64,000 nt of DNA. It comes from Methylovulum sp. GTDB lineage: Bacteria > Pseudomonadota > Gammaproteobacteria > Methylococcales > Methylomonadaceae. Every line of letters begins with the position of its first letter. The stretch's first letter is position 1. The notes under the pieces are model-generated. The model was not told the DNA's origin. It did not search any database and worked only from the letters and a program-made list of their open reading frames with translations. The DNA lies in assembly GCA_030653435.1 (NCBI GenBank), contig JAURZI010000037.1:25663-89662 (forward strand), given 5' to 3'. The position numbers and the translations under genes were made by a program. Positions 47,772 through 56,310 of this stretch are shown piece after piece.

Positions 47772-47779
47772 AGATAACT

Positions 47780-49873
47780 ATGGATTTTAATAAAATAGCT
47801 TCCGGGTTCAGATTGCTGGGCAAGGCCGAATTAGGCGCGCCCTTAGTCATCGTCATGATTTTGGCAATGATTATGTTGCCTTTGCCCGCGTTTTTATTGG
47901 ATCTGCTGTTTACCTTTAATATCGCCTTCTCGTTAATCATCCTGCTGGTAGTTGTTTACACCCTTAAACCCTTGGAATTTGCGTCATTCCCTACGGTTAT
48001 CCTGCTGGCGACCTTGTTGCGCCTGGCGCTGAATGTTGCGTCAACACGGATTGTACTGCTGGAAGGGCATAATGGCGGCGATGCGGCGGGCAAGGTAATA
48101 GAAGCCTTTGGCGCGTTTGTTATCGGTGGTAACTTTGCCGTCGGTCTGGTCGTGTTCAGTATATTGGTGATTATCAATTTTATCGTTGTCACCAAAGGTG
48201 CGGGCCGGGTTGCGGAAGTGGGGGCACGTTTTACGTTGGATGCCATGCCCGGCAAACAAATGGCGATAGATGCGGATCTGAATGCGGGGCTGATCTCGCA
48301 GGATGAAGCCCGTGCCCGGCGGGCCGAAGTCGCCACCGAAGCCGATTTTTACGGATCTATGGATGGCGCCAGCAAATTTGTCAGGGGGGATGCCGTAGCT
48401 GGCATTATCATTTTGTTCGTCAATATGATAGGCGGTCTGGCGATTGGTATGGGCCAGCATGGTTTGAGCTTTGCCGAGGCCGGGCAGATTTATGTGTTGC
48501 TGACCATAGGTGACGGCCTAGTCGCCCAGATCCCGTCGTTATTGCTGTCGTCGGCATCGGCATTGGTGGTCACCAAAGTGGGCAGCAGCGGCCAGAATAT
48601 CGGCCAACAGGTTAGCACGCAACTCTTTGAAAACCCCAAAGCCTTATTCATTACGGCAGGCATGATAGGTGCGCTGGGACTGATCCCTGGCATGCCAAAT
48701 CTGGTTTTTATCCTCTTGGCCAGTGGCTTGGCAGGCGCGGGCTATTTAATTGACAAGCGTCATAAAGATGCTGACCGCGTGGACATAGGAACTTCATTGG
48801 TTCCCATCCAGGAAACCGCCAAACCGATAGAGTTGGGTTGGGACGATGTCATGCCGGTTGATGTGGTCGGATTGGAAGTCGGTTATCGGCTGATTTCGCT
48901 GGTCGATCAGAATCAGGGCGGGCAACTGATGGTTCGTATTAAAGGCGTGCGGAAAAAATTGTCGCAGGAACTGGGCTTTCTGATTCCATCTGTGCATATC
49001 AGGGATAATCTTGATTTAAATCCAACGACTTACCGGATTTCACTGATGGGGGTGGCCGTCGGTGAAGCGGATATTATGCCGGAAATGGAAATGGCGATTA
49101 ATCCTGGGCGTGTGTTTGGTAGCTTGCAGGGCAAGGCGTGCCGGGATCCCGCTTTTGGCCTGGAGGCTTTATGGATAGAGCCCAGCCAGCGTGAGTATGC
49201 TCAAACCCTGGGCTATACCGTCGTGGATCCGGGAACGGTCGTGGCGACCCATCTCAGCCATCTTTTACAATCCCATGCCCATGAATTGTTTGGCTATGAG
49301 GAGACGCAGAAATTGCTGGAGAACTTATCTAAGTCAGCGCCCAAGCTGGTGGATGATTTGGTGCCGAAAACCTTGCCCTTGGGTGTGGTCGTCAAGGTAT
49401 TGCAAAACCTGTTACAGGAACGGGTGCCTATCCGCGATATGCGGACGATAGCCGAAACATTGGCGGAATTCGGCGTGAAGAGTCAAGATCCCGACATCTT
49501 AACTTCTGCGGTACGGGCTTCATTAGGACGCTTAATTATCCATGAAATCAGCGGGATACAAGATGAAGTGCCGGTTATCACGCTGGATCATGAGTTGGAA
49601 CAGTTGTTGCATAAGTCTTTGCAAACGGCGAGCGAAACGGGTGTCGGTATCGAGCCGGGGTTGGCGGAACAAATGCACCAGTCTTTACAGGCCAGTGTGC
49701 AAAAGATGGAAATGGAAGGGCAAACGCCGGTGTTACTGGTGTCTTCATATATCCGCCCCTGGTTAGCCCGGTTCGTCCGTCATTCAATTCAAGGCTTGCA
49801 TGTCCTGGCATATACTGAAATACCGGCAGATCGACAGATCAAAGTGGTTTCAACAGTCGGGCGACGGGTATAA
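47780..49873 (+). CDS. flhA: Flagellar export protein FlhA
   Basis: FlhA is the main export gate, a nonamer whose cytoplasmic ring receives substrate-chaperone complexes. The 697-aa product has eight membrane helices in its first half. The FHIPEP family signature region is GVTKGAGRVAEVGARFTLDAMPGKQMAIDADL-like (near 150). A large C-terminal cytosolic domain follows. Length is standard. It starts the flhA-flhF-flhG-fliA operon. Confidence 0.97.
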   Translation: MDFNKIASGFRLLGKAELGAPLVIVMILAMIMLPLPAFLLDLLFTFNIAFSLIILLVVVYTLKPLEFASFPTVILLATLLRLALNVASTRIVLLEGHNGGDAAGKVIEAFGAFVIGGNFAVGLVVFSILVIINFIVVTKGAGRVAEVGARFTLDAMPGKQMAIDADLNAGLISQDEARARRAEVATEADFYGSMDGASKFVRGDAVAGIIILFVNMIGGLAIGMGQHGLSFAEAGQIYVLLTIGDGLVAQIPSLLLSSASALVVTKVGSSGQNIGQQVSTQLFENPKALFITAGMIGALGLIPGMPNLVFILLASGLAGAGYLIDKRHKDADRVDIGTSLVPIQETAKPIELGWDDVMPVDVVGLEVGYRLISLVDQNQGGQLMVRIKGVRKKLSQELGFLIPSVHIRDNLDLNPTTYRISLMGVAVGEADIMPEMEMAINPGRVFGSLQGKACRDPAFGLEALWIEPSQREYAQTLGYTVVDPGTVVATHLSHLLQSHAHELFGYEETQKLLENLSKSAPKLVDDLVPKTLPLGVVVKVLQNLLQERVPIRDMRTIAETLAEFGVKSQDPDILTSAVRASLGRLIIHEISGIQDEVPVITLDHELEQLLHKSLQTASETGVGIEPGLAEQMHQSLQASVQKMEMEGQTPVLLVSSYIRPWLARFVRHSIQGLHVLAYTEIPADRQIKVVSTVGRRV

Positions 49874-49892
49874 CCACTAAGGAGTCGGCATC

Positions 49893-51377
49893 ATGAAAAT
49901 CAAACGTTTTTTTGCAAAAGATATACGTCAAGCCATGCGTATGGTTAAAGAAGAACTGGGGGCGGATGCCGTCATTATGTCTAACCGTACTGTCGACGGC
50001 GGTGTGGAGATTGTTGCGGCGCAGGATTTTGATGCCCAGTTGATACATAACCAATTGGCTCCCGGCAAATCGGCTGAACAAGCGGCCGCTGAGCCACAGG
50101 CAATATCGCCGCCGGACAGCAAAAAAACGGGCTTGACCAATTTTGAAGCCGCCAAAAAACATCTGCATTTATTAAGCAGCCAGAGAAAGCAGAATGCAGA
50201 ACCTAAAGCGAATACGGAAAACAAGTTGGGCGCGGATATGTTTGCCGCTGAACGGCCTGTGCGGCCTAATCCGGTACGTTCAAACAATGATGAATATGTC
50301 GGTTATGCGGAAAAAATCCAGCTGCGTGGCAAGCCCCAGGCCTCGACACCTAATATCAGCAAATTTGAGCCGCCTGTGCTCAAAGAGCGTCCGCTTTTTG
50401 ACATCAAAGTGCCGGAGAAACAGCCGGAAAAACAAGATAGCCTATCCGACAAGCTGTTAATGGAAATGAGCCGGGAGCTGAAAAGCTTAAGGGCGGCGTT
50501 GGACAGCAAAATATCTGGCAGTACTTGGGGGCAGGGCGCGCAGCCGGTCAGCCCGATCAGGATCGACCTTTTACAGCGTTTGTTGGGCATGGGAATCTCA
50601 AAAAAGCTAAGCATACAGATAGCCAACCGGTTGGCGGATTACCGTGATTCAGATTTGGTGTTTGCAAAAGCCCAGGATATGTTGGTCAAGGCATTGCCTA
50701 TCGCCGAAGATAATATTCTGGAATCCGGCGGCATCGCCGCGTTGGTCGGGCCTACCGGTGCCGGCAAGACCACTACGATAGCCAAATTGGCCGCCAAATT
50801 TATTTTAAGGCACGGCCCCAGACAAGTAGCGTTGATTACAACGGATAACTACCGCATCGGTGCACACGAGCAAATCAATACTTATGGGCGTATACTCGAT
50901 GTTCCGGTCCGGGTTGCCACCAGTGCCGCAGAGCTACGCAATCTCATCAACGGTTTTTCAGATAAACGCCTGATTTTGATTGACACGGCCGGCATGAGCC
51001 AGCGCGACATGAAATTGGCGGAGCAAATCAACACGCTGAAACACAGCGATGTGCCGATCAAATCATACCTGGTCATGTCGGCGGCAACCGAGTACAAGGC
51101 AATGAATGAAATTATTAAGGCCTTTCAGGTTTTTGAGCCGCAGGCGAGCATTTTGACGAAACTCGACGAGGCGGTGACGGTAGGTTCCGCCATTTCCTCA
51201 ATAATAGAGCAAAATCTGCCGTTATTTTTTGTCACCGATGGTCAGCAAGTGCCTGAAGATATGCACAAACCGTGCGCCAGAACACTAATCAACCAATGTG
51301 CGGCTGAATTGGACAGTGAAAGCGATTATACTGGGGATATGAACAACAGCATGTGGGTGGCCCAAGGCTATGCATAA
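49893..51377 (+). CDS. flhF: Signal-recognition-type GTPase FlhF
   Basis: FlhF is an SRP-family GTPase that marks the pole where the flagellum is built. The N-terminal B domain begins MKIKRFFAKDIRQAMRMVKEELGADAVIMSNR. A long, variable linker (about 60-210) is followed by the NG domain. The P loop is GPTGAGKTTT (~286-295) and the G3 motif DTAGM lies at about 364. The 494-aa length is typical of polar flagellates. It overlaps flhG by 8 bases. Confidence 0.96.
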   Translation: MKIKRFFAKDIRQAMRMVKEELGADAVIMSNRTVDGGVEIVAAQDFDAQLIHNQLAPGKSAEQAAAEPQAISPPDSKKTGLTNFEAAKKHLHLLSSQRKQNAEPKANTENKLGADMFAAERPVRPNPVRSNNDEYVGYAEKIQLRGKPQASTPNISKFEPPVLKERPLFDIKVPEKQPEKQDSLSDKLLMEMSRELKSLRAALDSKISGSTWGQGAQPVSPIRIDLLQRLLGMGISKKLSIQIANRLADYRDSDLVFAKAQDMLVKALPIAEDNILESGGIAALVGPTGAGKTTTIAKLAAKFILRHGPRQVALITTDNYRIGAHEQINTYGRILDVPVRVATSAAELRNLINGFSDKRLILIDTAGMSQRDMKLAEQINTLKHSDVPIKSYLVMSAATEYKAMNEIIKAFQVFEPQASILTKLDEAVTVGSAISSIIEQNLPLFFVTDGQQVPEDMHKPCARTLINQCAAELDSESDYTGDMNNSMWVAQGYA

Positions 51378-52242
51378 CCAACCTGACCAAGCAGCCGGAT
51401 TAAGGAAAATGAAAAGAATGAAGCCTGTCCGCGTCATTGCCATTACCAGTGGCAAGGGAGGGGTGGGCAAAACCAATTTGTCGGTCAATATCGGCATAGC
51501 CCTCGCGCAAATGGGGCAGCGCGTGGCCTTGCTCGACGCCGATATGGGGCTTGCCAACGTGGACATATTGCTGGGCATGTACCCCAAGTTTAACTTGTCT
51601 CATGTTTTGTCAGGCGACAAAACCCTGGATGAAATCATGTTGGATGGGCCTTCCGGTTTAAAGGTCATTCCGGGCGCATCAGGCATCCAGAAAATGGCCG
51701 AGCTGTCCACGATAGAACAGGCCGCCGTGGTCCGCGCGTTTAGCGAGATAGACCAGGATCTGGATGTTTTGCTGGTCGACACCGCAGCGGGCATATCGGC
51801 CAGTGTCGTCAATTTTGCCCGCGCTTGTCAGGAAATTATCGTGGTTGTTTGTGACGAGCCGACTTCGTTAACGGATGCTTATGCCTTTATTAAATTGCTG
51901 AACAGGGATTACGGGCTAAGCCATTTTCATGTGGTGACTAATATGGTGCAATCAATACAGCAAGGTCAGGCGCTGTTCCAAAAGTTAACGAAGGTGACAG
52001 ACCATTATCTGGACGTCACTTTACAGTTTGAAGGAGTGGTGCCTTATGATGAATATTTACGAAAATCGGTGCAAAAACAAAGCCCGGTGATGGTGTCCTT
52101 TCCCGGTAGCAAAGCTTCCCTCGCGATGAAAACCATCGCGGGTAAGATTGATAACTGGCCTTTGAAATCGCAGGCAGGCGGCTATATTGAGTTTTTTATT
52201 GAAAAAATGATCCAGTATGGCTCAGAGGAATATGCGGCATGA
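51370..52242 (+). CDS. flhG: Flagellar number regulator FlhG/FleN
   Basis: FlhG (FleN, MinD-like ATPase) limits flagellar number, in Pseudomonas by antagonising FleQ. The 290-aa product has the deviant Walker A motif SGKGGVGKTNLSVN (about 27-40), LLDADMGLANVDILLG, and VDTAAGISASVVNF. An N-terminal ~20-residue extension before the ATPase domain resembles the FlhF-activating segment. It overlaps both flhF (8 bases) and fliA (4 bases). fleQ itself is not in the window. Confidence 0.95.
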   Translation: MHNQPDQAAGLRKMKRMKPVRVIAITSGKGGVGKTNLSVNIGIALAQMGQRVALLDADMGLANVDILLGMYPKFNLSHVLSGDKTLDEIMLDGPSGLKVIPGASGIQKMAELSTIEQAAVVRAFSEIDQDLDVLLVDTAAGISASVVNFARACQEIIVVVCDEPTSLTDAYAFIKLLNRDYGLSHFHVVTNMVQSIQQGQALFQKLTKVTDHYLDVTLQFEGVVPYDEYLRKSVQKQSPVMVSFPGSKASLAMKTIAGKIDNWPLKSQAGGYIEFFIEKMIQYGSEEYAA

Positions 52243-52976
52243 GCGGCGTGGCGATGTACGCCTCGGTCAGGTCGGGCAGCACAGATGACATGGTGATGCA
52301 GCATGCGCCTTTGGTTAAGCGCATCGCCTATCATTTATTGAACAGGTTACCCGATTCGGTTCAGGTGGACGATTTAATCCAGGCGGGCATGCTGGGTTTG
52401 CTGGAGGCCATCAAGCAGTATGATGCGACTCAGGGTGCCAGCTTTGACACTTATGCCGGCATCAGGATACGCGGTTCGATGATTGATGAAATCAGGCGCT
52501 CTGATTGGACACCGAGGTCGGTGCATAAAAAAGCGCGCAAGGTTAGCGACGCCATCCGGGTGATTGAAAATAAAAACGGCCGTGAAGCCAAAGATGTCGA
52601 GGTCGCCGAGTATTTAGGCATTACCCTCGATGAATACCATCACATTTTGCAGGACTCTAGCAGTTGTCGCGTGTTCAGTGTGGAAGAGCTCGCCCAAACT
52701 GGCGACCATTATCTTGAAGACGCTCAGTTCCAGGCCGAAGAACCTGTCGATGGTTTAAGCCGGGACGGTTTTGAGCAGGCGCTGGCCAAAGCGATTGCGA
52801 CATTGCCTGAGCGTGAGCGCCTGATCATATCGCTCTATTATGATGAAGAGCTCAATTTGCGCGAAATTGGCGAGGTGTTGAATATCAGCGAGTCGAGAGT
52901 TTGCCAGATCAGCACACAAGCTATCTTGAGATTACGTTCAAGGCTAACCGAATGGATGGGTGACTACCAGGATTGA
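52239..52976 (+). CDS. fliA: Flagellar sigma factor FliA (sigma-28)
   Basis: FliA directs transcription of late flagellar genes. The 245-aa product has region 2 (QHAPLVKRIAYHLLNRLPDSVQVDDLIQAGMLGLLEAIKQYD, with FDTYAGIRIRGSMIDEIRR), region 3 and region 4 (LPERERLIISLYYDEELNLREIGEVLNISESRVCQI). Length is standard. Its partner FlgM is at 28786, and one clear target promoter is upstream of flgM. In Pseudomonas and Vibrio cheYZAB follow fliA; here motC follows after 47 bases. Confidence 0.97.
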   Translation: MSGVAMYASVRSGSTDDMVMQHAPLVKRIAYHLLNRLPDSVQVDDLIQAGMLGLLEAIKQYDATQGASFDTYAGIRIRGSMIDEIRRSDWTPRSVHKKARKVSDAIRVIENKNGREAKDVEVAEYLGITLDEYHHILQDSSSCRVFSVEELAQTGDHYLEDAQFQAEEPVDGLSRDGFEQALAKAIATLPERERLIISLYYDEELNLREIGEVLNISESRVCQISTQAILRLRSRLTEWMGDYQD

Positions 52977-53023
52977 AACGCTGTTAGTGACATTCAAAAC
53001 TAAGCGCAGGGCCGCACACTATA

Positions 53024-53797
53024 ATGGACATTTTAAGTATTCTAGGTATTTTGATGGGGGTCGGCGCCGTCCTGTTAGGCAATTTGCTGGAGGGAGGCGA
53101 GCTTAGTTCACTGCTTAATGGTCCGGCGCTTATCATCGTGTTTGGCGGCACCTGTGGGGCAACATTGTTGCAGTTCCCCCCCGCCATTTTTTTCAGGAGC
53201 ATGAAAATGCTGCGCTGGATATTCAGGCCCAACGCCCTTGATGCGGAAGCGCAGATCGCCCAGATCGTGAACTGGAGCTACCAGGTGCGCAAGGATGGCC
53301 TGTTGCGTCTTGAAGACGAGATAGAGCTGGTGGACGATCCGTTTATACAAAAAGGTTTGCAGCTTTTGGTCGATGGCAATGACCCTGATACGATACATGA
53401 GATACTTGAGCTGGATATGCACGTTAAAGAAAGTCGCGATTATCAGGCCGCCAGATTGTTTGAAGCGATGGGCGGATATGCGCCGACCATCGGCATCCTG
53501 GGTGCGGTGATGGGCTTGATCCATGTCATGCAGAACTTGGCCAACCCGGAACTGTTGGGTGCAGGTATAGCCACCGCTTTTGTGGCGACCATCTATGGCG
53601 TTGCCTCCGCAAACCTGATTTTTTTGCCGATAGCCAATAAACTAAAGGCACATGTTTTTGTTGCCGCCCAACTTAGGGAAATGGTGGCGGTAGGGATAGC
53701 CGCCATCGCAAAAGGCGAAAATCCCAAAAATATTGAGCTGAAGTTGAGCGGCTATTTGCAGCCTGACATTAAAAAAATAGACCATGGCAAGGCATAG
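53024..53797 (+). CDS. motC: Second stator MotA-type subunit (MotC)
   Basis: MotC is the MotA-like subunit of the alternative stator MotCD, which supports swarming in Pseudomonas. The 257-aa product has MDILSILGILMGVGAVLLGNLLEGG at the N-terminus and APTIGILGAVMGLIHVMQNL and FVATIYGVASANLIFLPIANKL in the later membrane region. It is shorter than MotA at 29528 and lies in the canonical place, but without cheYZAB upstream. It overlaps motD by 14 bases. Confidence 0.94.
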   Translation: MDILSILGILMGVGAVLLGNLLEGGELSSLLNGPALIIVFGGTCGATLLQFPPAIFFRSMKMLRWIFRPNALDAEAQIAQIVNWSYQVRKDGLLRLEDEIELVDDPFIQKGLQLLVDGNDPDTIHEILELDMHVKESRDYQAARLFEAMGGYAPTIGILGAVMGLIHVMQNLANPELLGAGIATAFVATIYGVASANLIFLPIANKLKAHVFVAAQLREMVAVGIAAIAKGENPKNIELKLSGYLQPDIKKIDHGKA

Positions 53798-54689
53798 GAG
53801 AAAAGTTATGGACGATGCCGGTAATCATGACCGATGGTTGGTGTCTTATGCTGATTTTATCACGTTGCTGTTTGCCTTTTTTGTCGTGATGTATTCCATT
53901 TCTTCGGTCAATGAAGCGAAATACCGGAGCTTAAGCCATTCGATAGGGAGTGCGTTTTCCAACAAAAACCAGCCCAATGCCGCAAATGCCACGGATCCCG
54001 TCCAGCTGAGGACGCCGTCTACGGTGCTTCAGTCCATCCCTTTGGACGCGCCGGTTGTTTCGGGCCAGCCCGTGCCGCCGGTTGACCAGCCAGAAGAGAT
54101 TGACAAAAAACGCCAGTTAAGCGAAGAAATCCTAAAGGAAAGAAAGCAATTGAACCAGGTGTCCGAGCAATTGAAAAGCGCCCTTGAGCCTTTTATCGAT
54201 ATGGAGCTGGTGTCGGTTGTCAGTAATGATTACTGGATCTCGCTGGAAATGAACAGCGCATTATTATTTTTAAGCGGTGATGCAGAACTGTCAAAAAAGG
54301 CTATGCCGGTCCTTAAGAAGATAGCCGAAGTGATTAACCCTATGAAGAATGCCATTAATGTGGAGGGGCATACCGACAACGTGCCCATCAGTAATGTCAA
54401 GTTCAGGTCAAACTGGGATTTATCGTCTGCCCGTGCCTCCAGCGTCGTCCAGGAATTTGCCAAATTGGGCATTGATCCGGCTCGCTTGTCGGCAATCGGT
54501 TATGGCGAGTTTCACCCTATGGCGGAAAATACTACCGAGGAAGGCCGCTTTAAAAACAGGCGCGTACTGCTGGTTTTAATGTCGCAAGCGTTTTCCCGTT
54601 ATGGCGCCAGTGATGAAGAGCGTGCCAAATTACTCAATCTGGAACCGACAACGCCTATGGAAGGCGCGGTTGAAAATCCCCCTGATTAA
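53784..54689 (+). CDS. motD: Second stator MotB-type subunit (MotD)
   Basis: MotD is the MotB-like partner of MotC. The 301-aa product has one membrane helix (VSYADFITLLFAFFVVMYSISS) with the proton-carrying Asp at residue 24. The C-terminal OmpA-like domain has INVEGHTDNVPISNVKFRSNWDLSSARASSVV. I kept the start at 53784 because MotD homologues begin with a similar MARxRR stretch. A second ATG at 53808 has a better AGGAG site and could also be used. Confidence 0.94.
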   Translation: MARHRRKVMDDAGNHDRWLVSYADFITLLFAFFVVMYSISSVNEAKYRSLSHSIGSAFSNKNQPNAANATDPVQLRTPSTVLQSIPLDAPVVSGQPVPPVDQPEEIDKKRQLSEEILKERKQLNQVSEQLKSALEPFIDMELVSVVSNDYWISLEMNSALLFLSGDAELSKKAMPVLKKIAEVINPMKNAINVEGHTDNVPISNVKFRSNWDLSSARASSVVQEFAKLGIDPARLSAIGYGEFHPMAENTTEEGRFKNRRVLLVLMSQAFSRYGASDEERAKLLNLEPTTPMEGAVENPPD

Positions 54690-54706
54690 TGGCCTGGGAG
54701 TCTACT

Positions 54707-54865
54707 ATGCCGGAAATACAACCTGTATCGCCTACTATCCCCATTTTGAAGGCTAAAAAAATTGACGGACAGGATCCTGTTAAACAGCGGGCACAGCATA
54801 AAAAGGCGCCAGCCTTGGTGGTAAAGCGCAGCCCGCCTGAACCGCATATTGATGAAATGGCGTGA
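54707..54865 (+). CDS. Small conserved-looking protein in motCD locus (52 aa)
   Basis: This short gene runs from ATG 54707 to TGA 54863-54865. It encodes 52 residues rich in Pro, Lys and Ala, starting MPEIQPVSPTIPILKAKK and ending EPHIDEMA. It has no membrane segment or known motif. It fits neatly between motD (17 bases upstream) and the DUF2802 gene, whose ATG overlaps its stop (TGATG), suggesting translational coupling. Similar short proteins with a proline-rich start appear in flagellar operons of related bacteria to my recollection, but I cannot name the family. The function is unknown. Confidence 0.6.
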   Translation: MPEIQPVSPTIPILKAKKIDGQDPVKQRAQHKKAPALVVKRSPPEPHIDEMA

Positions 54866-55278
54866 TGGCTGACCCGTTGCTGATCGTTTTTGTTACTGCG
54901 CTTGTTATCGGCGCGCTGACCATGGCAGGGGTGCTGGTCTGGCTGGTGCGTAGCCATCTGGCGCTGAAACGGGCCTATCAAGCGCTTAGCGACCGGTTAG
55001 GCAGCAGCCATAACGACCTTGCCGGTTTGTGTTCAGCGGCGCTGGTGGTGGATAGGCGTCTGGACATGGCCGACGACCAAATGAAACGGTTGTGGGCAAA
55101 ATTATCGGAACTGCCTGAGTACGGGCTTGATGAGCAGCCTGACCACGCTTACCGTTCAGTGATACAAAAAGTCCGTGGCGGCGCCAGTGTAAATGAACTC
55201 ATGCAAAGTTCGGGGCTGAGCCATGATGAAGCGGCTTTGCTGGTACGTTTGCACGGATCTAAAAGCTCATCATCATGA
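54865..55278 (+). CDS. DUF2802 protein, end of flagellar operon
   Basis: The ~137-aa protein has one N-terminal membrane helix (LLIVFVTALVIGALTMAGVLVWLV). A coiled region follows (ALKRAYQALSDRLGSSHNDLAGLCSAALVVDRRLDMADDQMKRL). The C-terminal helix-turn-helix-like end is IQKVRGGASVNELMQSSGLSHDEAALLVRLH. This matches DUF2802, found after cheW in Pseudomonas (PA1465) and Vibrio flagellar/chemotaxis operons. The neighbouring ParC, ParP and CheW genes are absent here. Its role is not established. Confidence 0.82.
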   Translation: MADPLLIVFVTALVIGALTMAGVLVWLVRSHLALKRAYQALSDRLGSSHNDLAGLCSAALVVDRRLDMADDQMKRLWAKLSELPEYGLDEQPDHAYRSVIQKVRGGASVNELMQSSGLSHDEAALLVRLHGSKSSSS

Positions 55279-55287
55279 CGCGGCTGT

Positions 55288-55483
55288 TACTCCCATCTGA
55301 GTCAAGAAGCGTTGAAGTCTTGCCAAAGGTCATTTTTCAGCCTTTTCCGACCGTAGGGCGCGCTGCGCGCGCCATCGGCAGCTCGGTACAGGAAAAGGCG
55401 CGCGCTGCGCGCCCTACGTTTCGTGTGACGGTAGGCGTTTCCGGTTTTCAAAACTTAGACGTTTTCTCGATCAGATGGGAGTA
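55288..55483 (+). repeat. MITE copy A (inverted pair)
   Basis: This ~196-bp element has terminal inverted repeats TACTCCCATCTGA (55288-55300) and TCAGATGGGAGTA (55471-55483). It is bounded by TA, the target duplicated by IS630/Tc1-mariner-type transposases. Inside is a second inverted pair of about 21 bases (55353-55373 and 55397-55417) starting GTAGGGCGCGC. It has no coding capacity for a transposase; a 69-codon frame crossing it is incidental. Copy B lies at 57371-57567 in the opposite direction. Confidence 0.85.
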
Positions 55484-55541
55484 GCATGGCTTGGCCGCTT
55501 CACGGCCGCTAATCCCTAGCAAACGCCCCCCTCTCTCTCTG

Positions 55542-56249
55542 TTACGCCCTCGCACACACCCAAACATCAACCCGGTTAACACCTGCTTTTTTTAACACAG
55601 CCGCCAGTTCATGAACGGTTGCACCGGTCGTCATAACATCATCCAATATGGCGACATGCCGGGCGCTGATGGGTTTGACAAGGGTGAAGGCATGTTTCAG
55701 GTTTTTACGGCGTTGTTTGGCGGCTAACGCTGATTGGTGCGGGGTGTCGCGCTGTCTGCGGCAACTGTTCAGATCCATAGGCAGCTGTAATATTTGGGCG
55801 ACAGTCCTGGCGATTTCTATGGACTGGTTAAAACCGCGTCCCCGATAGCGGGACGGGTTCAAAGGGACGGGGAGTATCAGCCCAGGCCGTTCTGCCGTTT
55901 GTTGCAGGTGTTCAGCCAGCAATTGGCCGAGCAGACGGGCATGCTTGTAATCGGCGCCGAATTTTAAGGCGGTTATCCAGTGTTGTATCGCGCCCTGATA
56001 AATAAACGGCGCATAGGTGTCGTCAAATGCCGGGCGTTGGCTGAGGCAGCGTCCGCACCGTACCGGTATAGCACAGGGCGTTTCCAGCCGTTCTGCACAT
56101 TGGTAACAGCACGGCGTATTTCTGGGCAAATGCCGGTAACATGGGAGGCAGAGATCACGCCGGTCATGACCGACATTTCCGCATAACACACAGGTAGGCG
56201 GCAGCAAGTAATCCTGTATAATGTTAAGCCAGTTGTAACCCAAATCCAT
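55542..56249 (-). CDS. comF: ComF-type phosphoribosyltransferase-like protein
   Basis: ComF (GntX-like) proteins take part in uptake of transforming DNA in naturally competent bacteria. The 235-aa product has an N-terminal zinc-finger-like part with four Cys pairs (CVLCG, CLPC, CYQC, CGRC). The C-terminal PRTase signature is HVAILDDVMTTGATV. RYRGRGFNQS is also typical. It diverges from bioB with 61 bases between the ATGs, a common arrangement in gammaproteobacteria. Both genes are enclosed by the inverted MITE pair. Confidence 0.93.
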   Translation of the reverse strand: MDLGYNWLNIIQDYLLPPTCVLCGNVGHDRRDLCLPCYRHLPRNTPCCYQCAERLETPCAIPVRCGRCLSQRPAFDDTYAPFIYQGAIQHWITALKFGADYKHARLLGQLLAEHLQQTAERPGLILPVPLNPSRYRGRGFNQSIEIARTVAQILQLPMDLNSCRRQRDTPHQSALAAKQRRKNLKHAFTLVKPISARHVAILDDVMTTGATVHELAAVLKKAGVNRVDVWVCARA

Positions 56250-56310
56250 AAGAACAAGTTGATAAGTGCAGGTTTGTGCTTAGCAATAACTATAGCCGGA
56301 GAAACACCGA

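Noticed and set aside
47650..47779. A short gene between flhB and flhA
   Set aside because: The apparent coding similarity comes from the decayed copy of the flhB end, which is frameshifted and lacks a start.
55275..55484. 69-codon plus-strand frame after DUF2802
   Set aside because: Nearly all of it is MITE copy A, and the residues match only the repeat read in one frame; no ribosome-binding site fits.
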